Shown here: positions 8,795 through 20,440 of the stretch, in pieces
How positions within the stretch are numbered: the first letter of the stretch is position 1
How the letters are laid out: the number at the start of each line of letters is the position of its first letter
From: Hymenopus coronatus
Taxonomy: Eukaryota > Arthropoda > Insecta > Mantodea > Hymenopodidae
Assembly (NCBI GenBank): GCA_030762935.1
Contig: CM060900.1
Location: 108,466,620 to 108,530,619 of the forward strand
Direction: 5' to 3'
DNA: 64,000 nucleotides
Notes under the pieces: model-generated
What the model was told of the DNA's origin: nothing
The model's input: the letters and a program-made list of their open reading frames with translations, nothing else
Database searches by the model: none
Position numbers and translations under genes: made by a program

Positions 8795-9415
8795 ACGCAT
8801 TGCATTCATATAACTTTCTCTGTGCACTCTTCCACAAACAATTCTAACAAAGGGTTATTATTGAAACGACTTTTAAATGTCAATTCACATTTACGCATTC
8901 AGTTGTACGACACAGTACATAAAGCAATGGTCAAATTTTAGGTGTCTCGTTATATGATCACCTTGAAATTCCATTTTATCACGTGAAAATAAATGAAATG
9001 CCCATTTGAGATTCAGTATCTAAAAATAGAAACCAACAACGAGGAATGTCTCGGATATGGTTAATTCCATAAAAATTATTTGGCGTGAATTGTGTGCTTA
9101 AAAGAAAACTAAACATTTTTGAGTAGTAATATTTTGTCTATATCTTACGGTATATCAGTTATGCAAATGGCATTCAAAATAAAGAGGACTTCGGAGGCTA
9201 TTTACAGAAAGATTAAGATAAACTTTCTTTTGTCATGAAAACATCGTAAATTTACTTTAATCAGAATCGTTAGAGCCATTTTTGAGAATAAAAAAACTAT
9301 CCAAATGTTTCTATGTAAAGGGTTATTTGTTGTGGAGGAAATTTTCTTGAATAACTTCCTATCACATCCTTGGGAGGTAGTGAAATTAAATAGCAAGCAT
9401 TGTGTGGTGTGAATA
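8795..9415 (+). repeat. Rep-A copy 4
   Basis: Left end CATATAACTTTCTCTGTGCA, then a diverged 5' third. A well-matched core follows (ACCAACAACGAGGAATGTCT, TATATCTTACGGTATATCAG, TTAGAGCCATTTTTGAGAA, AAATTTTCTTGAATAACTTC). The right end beyond the palindrome is missing. Confidence 0.85.
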
Positions 9416-9833
9416 TAAGTGCGGCGCGTCTTAAAACGTGCAATTTGCAAGACCCCTCTCACTTTCGAATGCATAAAACTCAAGCCGGAGGTGACCTTGA
9501 TCACGACCAACATCTCATTCGCTTACGTAATGATGAGACGAGACTCAGATTTTGGAATGAATAAAGAGCAACCGCGTGTCACTTTCATGAGATGTGACTA
9601 CCGATTTGTTTAGTGACGTCAGTATGTCTCAACACGTGAAACGCAAGTTCGTGCAATATACTATCGGCAGATTTTGTACCAGTTTTGTGTTTTATGTGTG
9701 CATAAGGAAGCTTTATTAAAGGAGGAGAACTCTGATGAATTACATTATAACCTTACAGACTAAAATAAAATATACATTGGCTTGCACAACCTTTTCTTCC
9801 CGAAACAACAGGAACAAGAGAACAAAGAAGCAG
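9416..9833. other. Anonymous stretch
   Basis: A 64-codon plus-strand frame (9419-9613) has no recognised motif. No RNA gene or named repeat seen. Confidence 0.4.

Positions 9834-9872
<39 letters not shown>
9834..9872. repeat. (AT)n microsatellite
   Basis: About 38 bp of pure AT repeat adjoining the 3' end of the antisense SINE S3a. Confidence 0.95.
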
Positions 9873-9875
<3 letters not shown>

Positions 9876-10107
9876 GTTTAACGTCCTTTAACCTGGTTTG
9901 GTCATATCGGACGATGAATGAAATTGGTTAAATGATGCTCAAATGATCTCGGGGTTCATGGAGCTTAAAGTTACTCAACATTCGTCTTCTCAGGATAAGA
10001 GAAAACCCCGAAAAAAATCTTATCCGGGTAACTCACCCTAAGTGAGATTCAAAATCACGACCTTTTGAATGTGAGGCAGACACGCTACCACCACACTACC
10101 CAGGAGG
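9873..10107 (-). mobile_element. SINE S3, copy a
   Basis: Minus strand: CTGGGTAGTGTGGTGGTAGC, GTGTCTGCCTCACATTCAAA, AGGTCGTGATTTTGAATC (tRNA-like head with A and B boxes). The body has GTGAGTTACCCGGATAAG and GAGATCATTTGAGCATC, and the tail is TTCATTCATCGTCCGATATG then AGGTTAAAGGACGTTAAAC. Related copies lie at 24588 and 49306. Confidence 0.8.
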
Positions 10108-10110
10108 GTT

Positions 10111-10138
10111 ATTATTATTGTTATTATTATTATTATTA

Positions 10139-10169
<31 letters not shown>

Positions 10170-10170
10170 A
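10111..10170. repeat. (ATT)n microsatellite
   Basis: Imperfect ATT trinucleotide tract with G and T interruptions, next to the head of SINE S3a. Confidence 0.95.
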
Positions 10171-10526
10171 GCCGCCATTAACATCTATAATCATTTCCGG
10201 GGCTTTGATTTAGAAACAGTTGCTGGTGTTTTTTCGCTGAACTGCAGGGTTTCTTAACTGTTTTTTATATAATAAGTTTTACACTATTAAACATATGCAC
10301 ATTCACTCTCGCATACATACTTCCAGATTATGTGGCTGATGGGGAATAATAAAAGGAAGTTGCCTCGCCCCAGCTGGGAATCAACCCTGGGGCCTCTGAG
10401 TGAGAAGCCAGACCGCTGAACATTCCACCATAGTCAGAATACTATTGTGGCAGGTAATAAACCCTGGGTTGCAGTGTGGCATCATAGAAGACACAGGACA
10501 TTTCAGAGTTCTATACTCCATTCGGA
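10171..10526. other. Unassigned flank with left target-site duplication of S1c
   Basis: Contains tRNA-like debris around 10372-10500 (CAGCTGGGAATCAACCCTGG on the antisense of an S1-like head). TATACTCCATTCGGA at 10512-10526 is the left copy of the S1c duplication. Confidence 0.45.
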
Positions 10527-10836
10527 AGCGGGAGACCTGGGTTCGATCCCCAGTACCGGCATGGGGATTTTTCCCCCGCTGGGAGACCTGGACCAGGGTG
10601 CACTCAGCCTCATGAGGTCCCTGGGGGGCCAATTGAGGAGCTACTTGATTGAGAAGTAGCGGCTCCAGGTCGTGAGGACCGCATTAACCGGCCGGGAGGG
10701 GCTCGAGGCGCTGACCACGTCTCACCCTCCAATACTGCACCCCATCCATGACGTCTGTAGTGGACCGAGATGGGGGACGCAGCGGCCGGGCGGTAGGCCA
10801 AGGCTCCCCGTGAGCTGTCGTGCCATGGAGTTATGT
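10527..10836 (+). mobile_element. SINE S1, copy c, with perfect 15-bp target-site duplication
   Basis: Begins inside the tRNA-like head at AGCGGGAGACCTGGGTTCGA, so the A box is lost. The full S1 body runs to TGCCATGGAGTTATGT. It is bounded by TATACTCCATTCGGA on both sides (10512-10526 and 10837-10851). The 5' truncation and duplication are the signature of LINE-driven retroposition. This is the best-preserved S1 body in the window. Confidence 0.95.
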
Positions 10837-11299
10837 TATACTCCATTCGGAGTTTCTGACTGACGACCAAACTGACAGCCCTGGAGGATCGGCTACAGGA
10901 ACATCAGGATGTAACAGGCTCATCTCTCCAAAGTCTCCAAGAACTTCTTGCACAACTCTCTTCCCAGATTTACATTCGGGGCTGGATAAGTTCTCATCCG
11001 GGGAATCTTCGAGGAGGAGGCGAGAGCCCTCCTGAAGACGCCGGAGGAGTCAACAACTGCGCCGCATTGAGTATGACCGCCAGACACTTGCAGCGATTCC
11101 TTCACATTTAATGCCACATTTCTCACCCTGAATCCGCTGAGGGGGCAGTTTGGGCCTGGGCAAGTCTGTCTCCCGGCCCTGAACTCCTACTCCCCTGGCC
11201 GCTATGCTGGTCCTGACAGAACCCGCGGCCCGCACTCCTCCTTTCCTTCCAGTATACTGGTGGAGGGGTTTTTAGTGGGTATGCCGCCTTCGAGCGGAG
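10837..11299. other. Unassigned GC-richer stretch
   Basis: After the right duplication copy, about 450 bp of mixed composition with short frames on both strands (10820-11035 +, 10920-11126 -, 11050-11235 -). I do not recognise a domain. It could be a remnant of an older retrotransposon. Confidence 0.35.
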
Positions 11300-11790
11300 A
11301 GCAGTTGCGTTGAGCAGTTTAAAATTGAAACAATAACAATGAATTTCTCGAAAACGGCCAACTCTACAAGAAAAACGTATATGATATAAATTGTGTGTTT
11401 TAGAAAGATCTACAGTTTTTGTGTGGTAAGTTATTGTCTATCTCTTACGGTTTAACCGTTATGCAAAATTCTCCAAAACTCAACCAGAATAAAGAGCTCT
11501 TCAGAAGCTAATGCTAGAAAATTAAAAATAAACATTTTGTTTGTGATGTAAATATATTTAATATACGGCATTTTAATCAAAACCATTAGAGCCATTTTTT
11601 AGAAAATCAAAAATTTTAAAAAATGTTCCATGTAAAGAATATTTGGGGGGGGGGGAGATTTTCTTGAAAATCTTCGTGTCGCATCGTTGAAAGATATTGA
11701 ACTTAAATGGCAAGTGTGGTCTTTAACCGACTTTTCGTTCGTGAGCTATGCTGTCCACGGACACACTCTGACAGGCACACCTTCCCTTTT
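11300..11790 (+). repeat. Rep-A copy 5, left-truncated
   Basis: Starts at GCAGTTTAAAATTGAAACAA and continues through the core (CTATCTCTTACGGTTTAACC, AACCATTAGAGCCATTTTT, GGGGGAGATTTTCTTGAAAA, GTGAGCTATGCTGTCCACGG). The right palindrome is missing; another copy begins instead. Confidence 0.9.
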
Positions 11791-11936
11791 CCTTATAAGA
11801 AAGTAAGTACGTAGTAAGTAAGGCCATTTATTTTCTGCTAATGTTTATGTTGATTAGCATGAAGTAGACAGATGAATAAACTTTTATAAAAATAGTTTGT
11901 TACATGATAGGCAGAGAAAGTCATGTGAATGGAATA
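11787..11936 (-). repeat. Rep-A copy 6, left-end piece
   Basis: Holds the GCTAAT...GATTAGC stem region and ends GAGAAAGTCATGTGAATGGA, the minus-strand left end of Rep-A. Wedged between copies 5 and 7. Confidence 0.85.
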
Positions 11937-11942
11937 CATAAT

Positions 11943-12828
11943 TATTACTTTCTCTACACATACTATGTACATAGTGTATAGACAAGGTATTGTATTCCAC
12001 TAAAAATTCGATAGGTACCAACATTTCACCGGAAATACATCCCATCATTAAAAAAAAAGCACTTTTAGAAACATGTATGTGTGTGTGTCTGGGTAGCATC
12101 GCTCAAAAACGAAAAGTCGGTTAAATACCAAACTTGGTATTTATGTTGAGTATCTTCTAAGAAACCGTCACAAACACTTTCTTGAAAGTCCCCCCATTCC
12201 CAACTACGCTTTACATGGAACATTTTTTCGAAAATCTTGATTTTCTCAAAAATGGCTATAACGATTTTGATTAACATATATTATGTTTAAGATATTTTTA
12301 TGGCAAAGTAAATGTATATCTTGAATTTTCTTGGAATAGCCTCTGAAGACCCCTTTATTTTGGATGACATTTGTATTACTGGCAAACCATTAGAGATAGA
12401 CAAAAACTTACTCCACAAAAAATGTAGACCTCATTAAAACACACCATCAATGTTAAATACATTTTTTGTAAAGTTAATCGTTTTCAAGATATTCCGGATT
12501 GTTGGTTTAAATTTTAAGCCACTTAAACTTTTCTCAAACGGGAAGATATATTTCTACTCGTCTCTTATTTGTTTACTCCTGGCAAGCAAAGAGGGAATTC
12601 CAATTGTCTCACATAGCGACCGGCTTTTAAAGACCTGACTATCGCTTTAGCCTATGCATTCCCTTATTTCCCTACTTACAAGGAAGCAAGTAATAAGACT
12701 AATTCTGCTTATGTTTATCTTGATTAGCATGATATAGATAAAAGATTAATCTTTTGAATAAAAAGTTTGTTTGCTGAAGAGCTAGAGAAAGTCATGTGAA
12801 TGGCACACATCAGATTTGTTTTCTCAAA
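11943..12828 (-). repeat. Rep-A copy 7, essentially complete
   Basis: From the right palindrome (ACTTTCTCTACACATACTAT then GTACATAGTGTATAGA) through the GTGTGTGTGT tract, the internal palindrome near 12119-12145, and the core, to the left end GCTAGAGAAAGTCATGTGAA then TGGCACACATCAGA. About 885 bp. A good family reference with copies 17, 28 and 30. Confidence 0.95.
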
Positions 12829-12879
12829 ATGTACCGGAACTTATAAACAGCCTCTAGAATATAAGGATAAAGCTTCTGC

Positions 12880-13330
12880 AGCACACAAAGATTAATCGAT
12901 ACTGCTTTTGATATTCACAAGGACATTGTTCCTTTGCATTTCTTCTCATCTAGGCTTAGTGGGTAATGAAAATGCTAGCAAAACCTTAAGACGTCCAAGA
13001 GTATGGCTTTCGAAGAAACAAAATCCCAGCTCTCTTCACTGAGATTATGAATCTCATCTCCAAGTTACCAACAGAGGAACGGAAATACCAGAGGAGTCGA
13101 CTACTACCTAGAAAACCGCACTCTGTACACGAAAGGGACCTACGGATCCTCACCCTAAATGGTCCCTGACCAGAGAAGAACTAATCATTATTACCCGGCT
13201 TCTTGACCACTCCTCTTTCATCTCATGCCAGCCTGCACCTCGACCACGGCCACCTTGTCACATCTGCTTCAGACATTGCAGATTCTAGTTGTTTTAGATT
13301 TGACACTTCCATTGGTCGTTTGACCAACAT
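12880..13330 (+). pseudogene. LINE fragment: RNase H end and C-terminal region
   Basis: Translation around 12945 gives SSHLGLVGNENASKTLRRP, matching the PSHxGxxGNExAD motif of LINE RNase H domains. Further on, LTREELIIITRLLDHSSFIS (about 13160-13225) matches the LxREExxxxTRLRxGHTxLxH block that follows RNase H, then a PPCHIC-like cysteine segment. The frame changes between blocks and stops are present. It is distinct from the Jockey-clade LINE at 3.1 kb, which lacks RNase H. Confidence 0.75.
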
Positions 13331-13774
13331 GGCTGCCCATGCACAAGCAGACAAAACGGACGAAAAACGGCGCATTTCGCACTGGAAAAAAGAACCGATT
13401 TTCAGAAAGTCCCTTTTTATCCCTTATTGCGATCCATTCGTTTACATAAACCTAACCTAACCTAACGTAGCCTAACCTCGACGAAATCTCGAAACCTGTC
13501 GCTCACCTGTCACGTAGCGATATTATCTCCGTAACCAATAGGAAAGGCTCAGGAAAGAGCAAAACCGAACTAGAAGCTGCTTACTGTCTACCACGTATTT
13601 GGAGAATGCAACCAATATAACAAAAATTCGCTTGAAATTCCAGATGACACAGTGCGATAGGTCCATCGTTGAAAACAAGGAGTTTGAAAATACAAGACGA
13701 ACAGGAGTGTTGTCTAATTCTGAGATTCTTTAATGCACCTAAGGGGAGATTAAATGGAGAATATTACGGAAAAC
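13331..13774. other. Anonymous stretch
   Basis: Apart from the short CCTAA tract, no feature recognised. The plus frame 13203-13460 overlaps the end of the LINE relic and has no motif of its own. Confidence 0.4.
13446..13476. repeat. Short CCTAA repeat
   Basis: Three near-contiguous CCTAA units and one further diverged one. This matches the insect telomere unit (TTAGG)n but is far too short to be a telomere. Confidence 0.6.
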
Positions 13775-13830
13775 AAACCTTATGTGTTCCATTCACACAA
13801 CTTTCTCTAGCTGCTCCAAATATTCTTTTC

Positions 13831-14364
13831 CTTGTATGTTTATAAAGAAGTAACTCACGCAGCACAAAAACAAAACCATAAGAATAGCGACATACACAAC
13901 CATAACACTAGACATACTAATGATTATTTTTGGCAAGGATTCAACAAGAATGTCTCCAACAAAGACCCAAATGTTAGAGAATTATTATCCCATTCAAAAC
14001 TACCCACACACAAAAAATGTTATAAGGGCAAAAAATGTGCTCTCGTCAAGATGAACTGTAAATTAAGATGAAATTCTTCTTATAATGTCCATTGGCAATA
14101 TGTATGAATGAGCAATGTTTGTTCTATTGTAAATAATTGACAAAGTCAGTCATGAACAATAAACTGTTAATTTTATATTTGTATATATTCAAACATATAA
14201 TGTAGAAAATGATTTTTAATTAAATTTTGATATTTTATGCATGTACATATTTAATTAATCTACTCATCATTTGAGCATGTCAGAAACTGTAATCAATCTA
14301 TTGACAATAAATAATAATAATAATAATAGTAATAATATTATTATTATTATTATAAAATATTATT
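13831..14364 (+). pseudogene. LINE 3' end with ORF C-terminus
   Basis: The frame 13832-14071 contains HNHNTRHTNDYF, resembling the HxYNTRxxxD segment near the C-terminus of many LINE ORF2 proteins. About 290 bp of AT-rich 3' region follow, then an (AAT)n/(ATT)n tail at about 14310-14355. It splits Rep-A copy 8. Only the 3' end was inserted, as expected for a truncated LINE copy. Clade not determined. Confidence 0.65.
14310..14356. repeat. (AAT)n/(ATT)n tail
   Basis: AAT units, then ATT units with one AGT interruption. They form the 3' tail of the LINE fragment. Confidence 0.9.
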
Positions 14365-15112
14365 CTTTAGCTGCATCATGCTAATCGAGGTAAACATTAG
14401 CAAAATTGGTCTTATTACTTGCTTTATTTTAATCAGAAGGAAAATAAGGGAACATATTATACTAAAGCGATAATCAAATATTTTAAAAGCTGGTCACTAT
14501 GTGAAACAATTGAAGTTCGGTAGTTTAAAACTGAAACAAATAACAAGGAATATCTAAAAAATGGTCAACTCTACGAGATAACGAATATGGCATAACGAGA
14601 TCTACATTTTTTGTGTATTAAGTTTTAGTCTTTTTTTTTGTCTTTTTTTATTTTACCCGTTATGCAAAGTTATGTAAAATTCATCCAGAATAAAGAAGTC
14701 CTCAGAGACTATTCTCAAAAGATTCAAAATATACATTTTATTTGTGATGTAAACATGTTTAATATACGGCATCGTAATCAAACTTGTTAGAACCATTATT
14801 GAGTACAAAATTTTCAAAAATTTGTCCATCTAAAGGGTAGTTTGTAGTGGGGAGATTTTTTTTTGAAAATCTTCGTGTCAGATCTTTGGGTAATACTAAA
14901 CATAAATACTGTGCTTAATTTATAACGGTTTTTTCGTTCTTGAGCTCTGCTGCCCCCCCCCACAGACTCACACAGACACACGCGCGCGCGCGCAGATACT
15001 TTTCTAAAAATGCTCTTTTTTTAACTCAGAGGACATCAAAACATATATTACCGGTGAAATCTCGACATCAAATTTTGTGGTGGAATGCAATGCCTTCTCT
15101 AGCTCATATAAG

Positions 15113-15870
15113 TAAAAAGGAACTAAGGGAATTCACTAGGCAAAAATTATATTCAAAAGTTTTAAACCCTGCCGCTATACGATTGTCTTTGAAATTCGTT
15201 TCTTTGCATGGCCAGGAGTAGTTAAAACAAAATAAACACGGATGACTTCCTTTATGAGTATTTCAAAACTGAACCCAACAACAAGGAATATCTCAGAAAA
15301 GGTTAGCTCCTCAACAAAAATGTATAAGGCCATAAATTGTTTGTTTTGGCGTGATCTACAGTCTTTTCTAGAGTAATTTTTTCGTCTATATCTTACGGTT
15401 TACCAGTTATGCAAAAGTCGTTCAGAGTGAAGAGGACTTCAAAGGTGGGAAATTCAAGATGTGCACTTTATTTGGTATGTAAATATATTTGATATACGGC
15501 ATGTTAATCAAAATCGTTCGAACCATTTTTATAAAACATTTTGGAACGTTTTTCAATCTAAAGGGTAGTTTGGGGTGGGAGACTTTTCTGAAAATCTTTG
15601 TGTCTCATCCTTGGAAGGTAATCAACCTAATTACCAAGTTTGGTATTTAACGGGCTTTTTTTTTTGGGTTACGTTGTCCACAGACACACACATACACACA
15701 CACACACATAAAGACACACCCATTTTCTAAAAATGCTTCAATTGGATTCAGGGGATTTCAAAACCCGAATTTCCGGTGAAATTTCGGTAATGAATTAATG
15801 GGTGGAATACATTACCTTCTCCACCTACATGATACATACGTTCTAGAAAAAGCAAAAAATTACATTGCTA
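15113..15870 (+). repeat. Rep-A copy 9, left-truncated, directly joined to copy 8
   Basis: Begins at GGGAATTCACTAGGCAAAAA within the family, only a few bases after the copy 8 right end. It continues through TTTGCATGGCCAGGAGTAG, the core, a CA microsatellite (15685-15708) and the right end (GGTGGAATACATTACCTTCT). Same orientation as copy 8. Confidence 0.9.
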
Positions 15871-16124
15871 ATCCATTAAGCATCTTAAGCGTTTTAAATA
15901 TATGCGGCATCACAGGCGGTGGAGTCATGATACATATAATGAAATGATAATTAGGGAAATAAGTTTAGAAAGGAAACGTTAGATGTCTAAGTTTGGGGCA
16001 CCTCCCCGGCATTTACTAGTTATGACTGAGAAAAACTGGATTAAACCTTAGTCAGTGAAGTACTATTGGAAATACTTGGACCGCAGACCAGCAGTTCATG
16101 AGTTCAGACCACACATGTCGGTTT
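15871..16124. other. Anonymous stretch between Rep-A copies
   Basis: No recognised feature. Confidence 0.4.
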
Positions 16125-16200
16125 GATAAGAAGAGGTCTTCAGAGGATATTCCCAGAAAATTCAGCATATATATTTCATTATCATCAAAATATATTAACC
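16125..16200 (+). repeat. Rep-A copy 10, internal fragment
   Basis: AAGAAGAGGTCTTCAGAGGA then TATTCCCAGAAAATTCAGC, an internal block of the family. Confidence 0.65.
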
Positions 16201-16391
16201 CTCTATTGCATGCTGTTGCCATTAGGCAACAAAGATGATTAATCAAAGCTTTCAGTATTTTAGTGTTTTTTTTCTAATTTTGTGTTACACTAACCTTCAA
16301 CAATAAAAATATGCTATTTTTAGCTGTTTATATTGTAAAAATAATTTATTGTAAAATTATTAATATTTTTGCAATAAAACTGTACTGTTTA

Positions 16392-17548
16392 TTTTTACTT
16401 TCTCTAGTACCTTATGGATAATGTACATCGTGGATAAAAAATCCGATGTTGAGATTTCATCGGAAATATATATTTTGGGGTCCCCTGAATCCGAAAAAAG
16501 CATTTTTAAAAAAGGTGTGTGTGTGGACAGTATGGCTCAAAAACGAAAAGACCGTTAAATACCAAACTTGGTATTTGGTTGAGTATCTTCCAAGGACGCT
16601 ACACGAACGTTTTCAAGAAAATCCCCCCCGCCACAAACTAATCTTTACATGGAAAGATGTTCGATTTTTTTTATTTTCTCTAACGATTTTGTTTAAGATC
16701 ACGTATATTAACGATATTTACATCCCAAATAAAATGTACATCTCAAATTTTCTGGGAAGAGCCTTTGAGGACCTCTTTATTCTGGATGAAGTTTGCTTAA
16801 CTGCTAAACAGTAAGAGATAGACAAAAACTTACTGAACAAAAAATGTAGATCCCGTCAAAACATACAATTTATGTCCTTTACATTTTTCTTGTGGAGGTA
16901 ACCATTTCCACGTCACCTTAGCGCAGTGGTAGCTTTGCTGCTTGCCAAGCGGGAGACCTGGGTTCGATTCCCAGTACCGGCGTGGGGATTTTTCCCAGCT
17001 GGGAGACCTGAACCGGGTGCACTCAGCCTCGTGAGGTCCCTGGGGGGCCAATTGAGGAGATACTGGATTGAGAAGTACAAGACCGCATTAACTGGTGGGG
17101 GGATCGAAGCGCTGACCAGGTCTCACCCCCAATACTGCACCCCATCCATGACGTCTGTAATAGACTGAGATGGGGTATGTAGCGGCCGGGCGTTAAGCCA
17201 AGGCTCTAAGTGAGCTGTGCCACGGAAAGTAATCATTTCCAGTTGTAAAGTACTTATATTTTTCTCAGACAGGAAGTGTCCGTTTTTCTTTTGTTCTACT
17301 CCTGGCCTAACAAAGAAGCGATTTGCAATGATAAATCGATAACGACAACTTTTAAAACATTTGACTATCGGTTTAGCTCACATGGTGTATTCTATTAGTT
17401 CGCTTCCACTCACAAGGGACTAAGAAATAAGAACATTCTGTTAATGTTTATCTCGATCAGCATTGTGTAGAAAGAAGAACAATCTTATGTTAGAAATTTA
17501 TAGAACAGCTAGAGAAAGTCATGTGAGTGTAGCACATCAGATTTTTAT
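16392..17548 (-). repeat. Rep-A copy 11, interrupted by SINE S1d
   Basis: Right palindrome at 16394-16440, core with the AAATACCAAACTTGGTATTT palindrome (about 16556-16577), then an S1 insertion at 16910-17228. The copy resumes (CATTTCCAGTTGTAAAGTAC) and ends GCTAGAGAAAGTCATGTGAG then TGTAGCACATCAGA. Otherwise complete. Confidence 0.95.
16910..17228 (+). mobile_element. SINE S1, copy d, full length with target-site duplication
   Basis: Complete tRNA-like head: A-box-like CTTAGCGCAGTGGTAGC and B-box GGGTTCGATTCCC, then the S1 body to GAGCTGTGCCACG. Flanked by GTAACCATTTCC (16898-16909) and GTAATCATTTCC (17229-17240), a 12-bp duplication with one mismatch. The insertion is younger than Rep-A copy 11, which it splits. 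About 319 bp, the best estimate of full S1 length. Confidence 0.95.
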
Positions 17549-19924
17549 TAATAAAGAGGAAAATCCACGCAACTGTACTCAAATGTAACCAAATCAGCAT
17601 CCAAGCGTGGCATCACATATATTATAAATATTCTTTTAAAATTCTGAAGTATTACACACACAAAGCTTTCTCCACCCATTCTTCAATAAACTATTCTATA
17701 TTAAACGTATTCTTCTAATTCTAATCGAGCACGTTTTATAGAAATGGTTTTATTGCATATTTCCTTGCAGGAATAGTGGAATTGGAGGAATAAAGTAGGC
17801 TTAAGCGATGGTCAAACCTTTGCTGTTCGCCATGTGAACTTTGAAATTCCTTTTAACTTTAATATTCTTGGCGTCGTGGCGATCGATTAGCCACGCTGGT
17901 TATTGAATTAAAAAAACAAGTACTTGCAGCTCATACTCAACTACTGCATGGATTACATCTTAAGTAAATACATATTGACAAATAAAAATGAAGTAAAGAC
18001 CAGGAAGATTCAAATTATAAAATTACAAAATTCAACAATAAAATGTAATATTTCATATCTGTAATAATAAATATAAAAGAACAACACTAGAGAATTAATA
18101 TCGTCTGAAATTAATAATTATTTTATTGAGAAAGAATGGGAGACAGATAATTACTATAAATAACTTCTATATATTAAACTCAACGAATAAGCTAAAAACT
18201 CATGTTACAATTCCGTTATGTGCAAAAAGTAATTAACAAAACAAGGTGCATTGGAGAAACAATCGAGGTAGAAAGTCCGAATCACGAAGACAGTTGGGTT
18301 TTGGAAATGCATAAACAAGGAATCCTAAAAGATGTGTGTGAACGGGCACGTAGACCATTTTTTGGGAATTATAGAATAAAAGGAACGCTGAAAATCAAAT
18401 AGGAAAATATTGTCTCAGATGCTAATCTGAAGCATAAGATTTGGCAACGTCTAACATAGGAACCTTGGTAGGGAGACAATGATGTAGTTGGGGATTAGAT
18501 TAATAAAACAGCGTGTATTTCTAAAATTTAGAGGATTCGCGGTATAGCAGTATAGTCAGTCACGGCAACTTAAATTGATTGCCTTACTATGGAAAGAAAT
18601 TTTCCCAACAACGTTAAGCTATTAATATTGAGGATATTAGCAGATTTAATACGACGCCGTTATAATACCTCGTGCTTAGATGTAGGAACAGTTGATAATT
18701 CATCTTAGAACAATCCGCAACTCGTCCTTAGCACATCAGCTATTAGCCTCCATTAAACATTCTCAGTAACTTTAACTGGTGTTGACCATTTTCGCAAACA
18801 CACACGCATATCCTGATAGAAAGAATTTACAGCCAACTACTGGAACAGCCAGCTGTCACAGATGGGTGACGACTACAGTGTTACACGAACGGGAAGTGAA
18901 TAAAAAAAACACCATCTTTGGAAAAATGCTGGACAACTTCAAACTATATCGGAAATGTTTTCATGACTAAAATTTACTGGAAAATGGAACTGCATCTGAT
19001 ATCTAATTATGTAAAACAGCGTAGAAACACGTACACAGTGTATATTTTATAAGATTAGAATATTATAAAATATTCTTACAGCTGTAGGTGTGTTTTCTTA
19101 TAGCAATATCTATATGACAATCTATAGAGGGAAGTTATTATTAGAGTTCGGTCCGGGCTCATGGCATTGCCGGATTCAGGTTCGGTGCACACAGAGTATA
19201 ACCATGACGTGATAGAGTAGGCGTGGTCTCTACAGCCTGTTTCGTAGCGTGTTGCCTATCTAGCTTTGCTAACTCCCTGGCCTCGATCAGGTCCTGCTAG
19301 TAGATTAACCAGTGAACCGCAGATTGAAAAATGTCAAAAATAAGGATGGGTAGGCGTTCGACACTGAACAAACTTGTAGATGATTTAACATATTTTGAGT
19401 GACTGGAAGAGCACCTTTTCTTTCGATACAGTGACGATGTATCTTATAATTCACTGCAATGAATTCTGAGTGAGATTGGTTGATTTGTGTTCATTGTCTC
19501 TTCAAAACACTACACGATATTATTCTAATTTTTTTGTATAAACTTTATACTTTTATTTGTAAAAGTACAAGGCGTGTTTATTTACTAATTATATTATGAA
19601 ATAATTGTGTTATTGTGTTACTTTATGAATTAGAACGAAGGATATAATGTCAATACATGTAATGAGATATTTTGAAACAGATTATAGCTCAACATGTGCG
19701 TGCTTACGCTAAAAGCCCCCTCTTCACTACCCTCTATTTATACCGCTGACTGTTCTATGTGTTCGTATCTGTGTGCGCTTCGGAACCCAAAAGCGAGTTC
19801 CATTTATTGTATAAATGTTTTGCTCCAGTTTGTCTTAACCACGATAAAATGCTTTCAGAATTGATTAAGGACATTATGCGGTACTGGAAGAGGAAATTAG
19901 TATTTTGTCGTAAATAGGTTATTA
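17549..19924. other. Anonymous AT-rich stretch, 2.4 kb
   Basis: No domain, RNA gene or shared repeat recognised. Plus-strand frames 18202-18402 (66 codons) and 18779-18970 (63 codons) carry no family motif. Could hold unannotated intergenic or intronic sequence. Confidence 0.4.
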
Positions 19925-20440
19925 TCTAGCAATAACATATGTGACCCGTATTCGGGTGGTCCCGGGTTGGATTTCCAACTGTCGTCTACTCTGACCCATA
20001 GTTTCCACGGGTCGGCAGGCGAATGCTGGTGTGGTCTATCTTCTATCACAACTTCCCTGTCCATCGTTTCTATACCCATCCCTTCCTTGTCATCTATTTC
20101 AGGATTACATGGTCAGTCGACGGTGTTCGACGGATTGTGAATGGGGGTTACCTTGCACACCGTAAAGGTTTCTTTCTGGCGTCGTTGCTCCATCGTAGTG
20201 TCACCGGGGGTTCAGCGTCTTGCGGCAATGCGGTGGGCGACTTCGGATACCTTACATCTGGAAATATTAGGGACCCGTCCATGCTTGCTGCCGCCATCCG
20301 GATCTGGTTGCTCTTCAGGTATATCTCCCTCATCCCAGGGGTTATTACGTAAGGCGCAGAAGGCCACAAGGGCTTACGTGCAGTATTGTGCCCCAATGAT
20401 TTGGGACTCCATCCGCGATAGTCTAATCCTAAGGTAGTGA
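19925..20440 (+). repeat. Rep-E copy 1
   Basis: Order: CGGGTGGTCCCGGGTTGGAT, GGCAGGCGAATGCTGG, CTTCCCTGTCCATCGTTTC, GGTGTTCGACGGATTGTGAA, GCGGTGGGCGACTTCGGATA, CATCTGGAAATATTAGGGAC, GGGCTTACGTGCAGTATTGT. The same order occurs at 30150-30880 with a SINE in the middle. Several short frames cross it, but none is conserved between the copies. Confidence 0.7.

Larger units (their letters stand above)
13775..15115 (+). repeat. Rep-A copy 8, interrupted by a LINE 3' fragment
   Basis: Left end GTGTTCCATTCACACAACTT then TCTCTAGCTG at 13785-13815. The match is lost at about 13831 and resumes at 14365 (CTTTAGCTGCATCATGCTAA) through the full core to the right end near 15110. The interrupting 13831-14364 segment ends in an AAT tail. 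Confidence 0.9.

Noticed and set aside
13446..13476. Telomeric array
   Set aside because: Only about four CCTAA units, interrupted, and surrounded by ordinary interspersed sequence.
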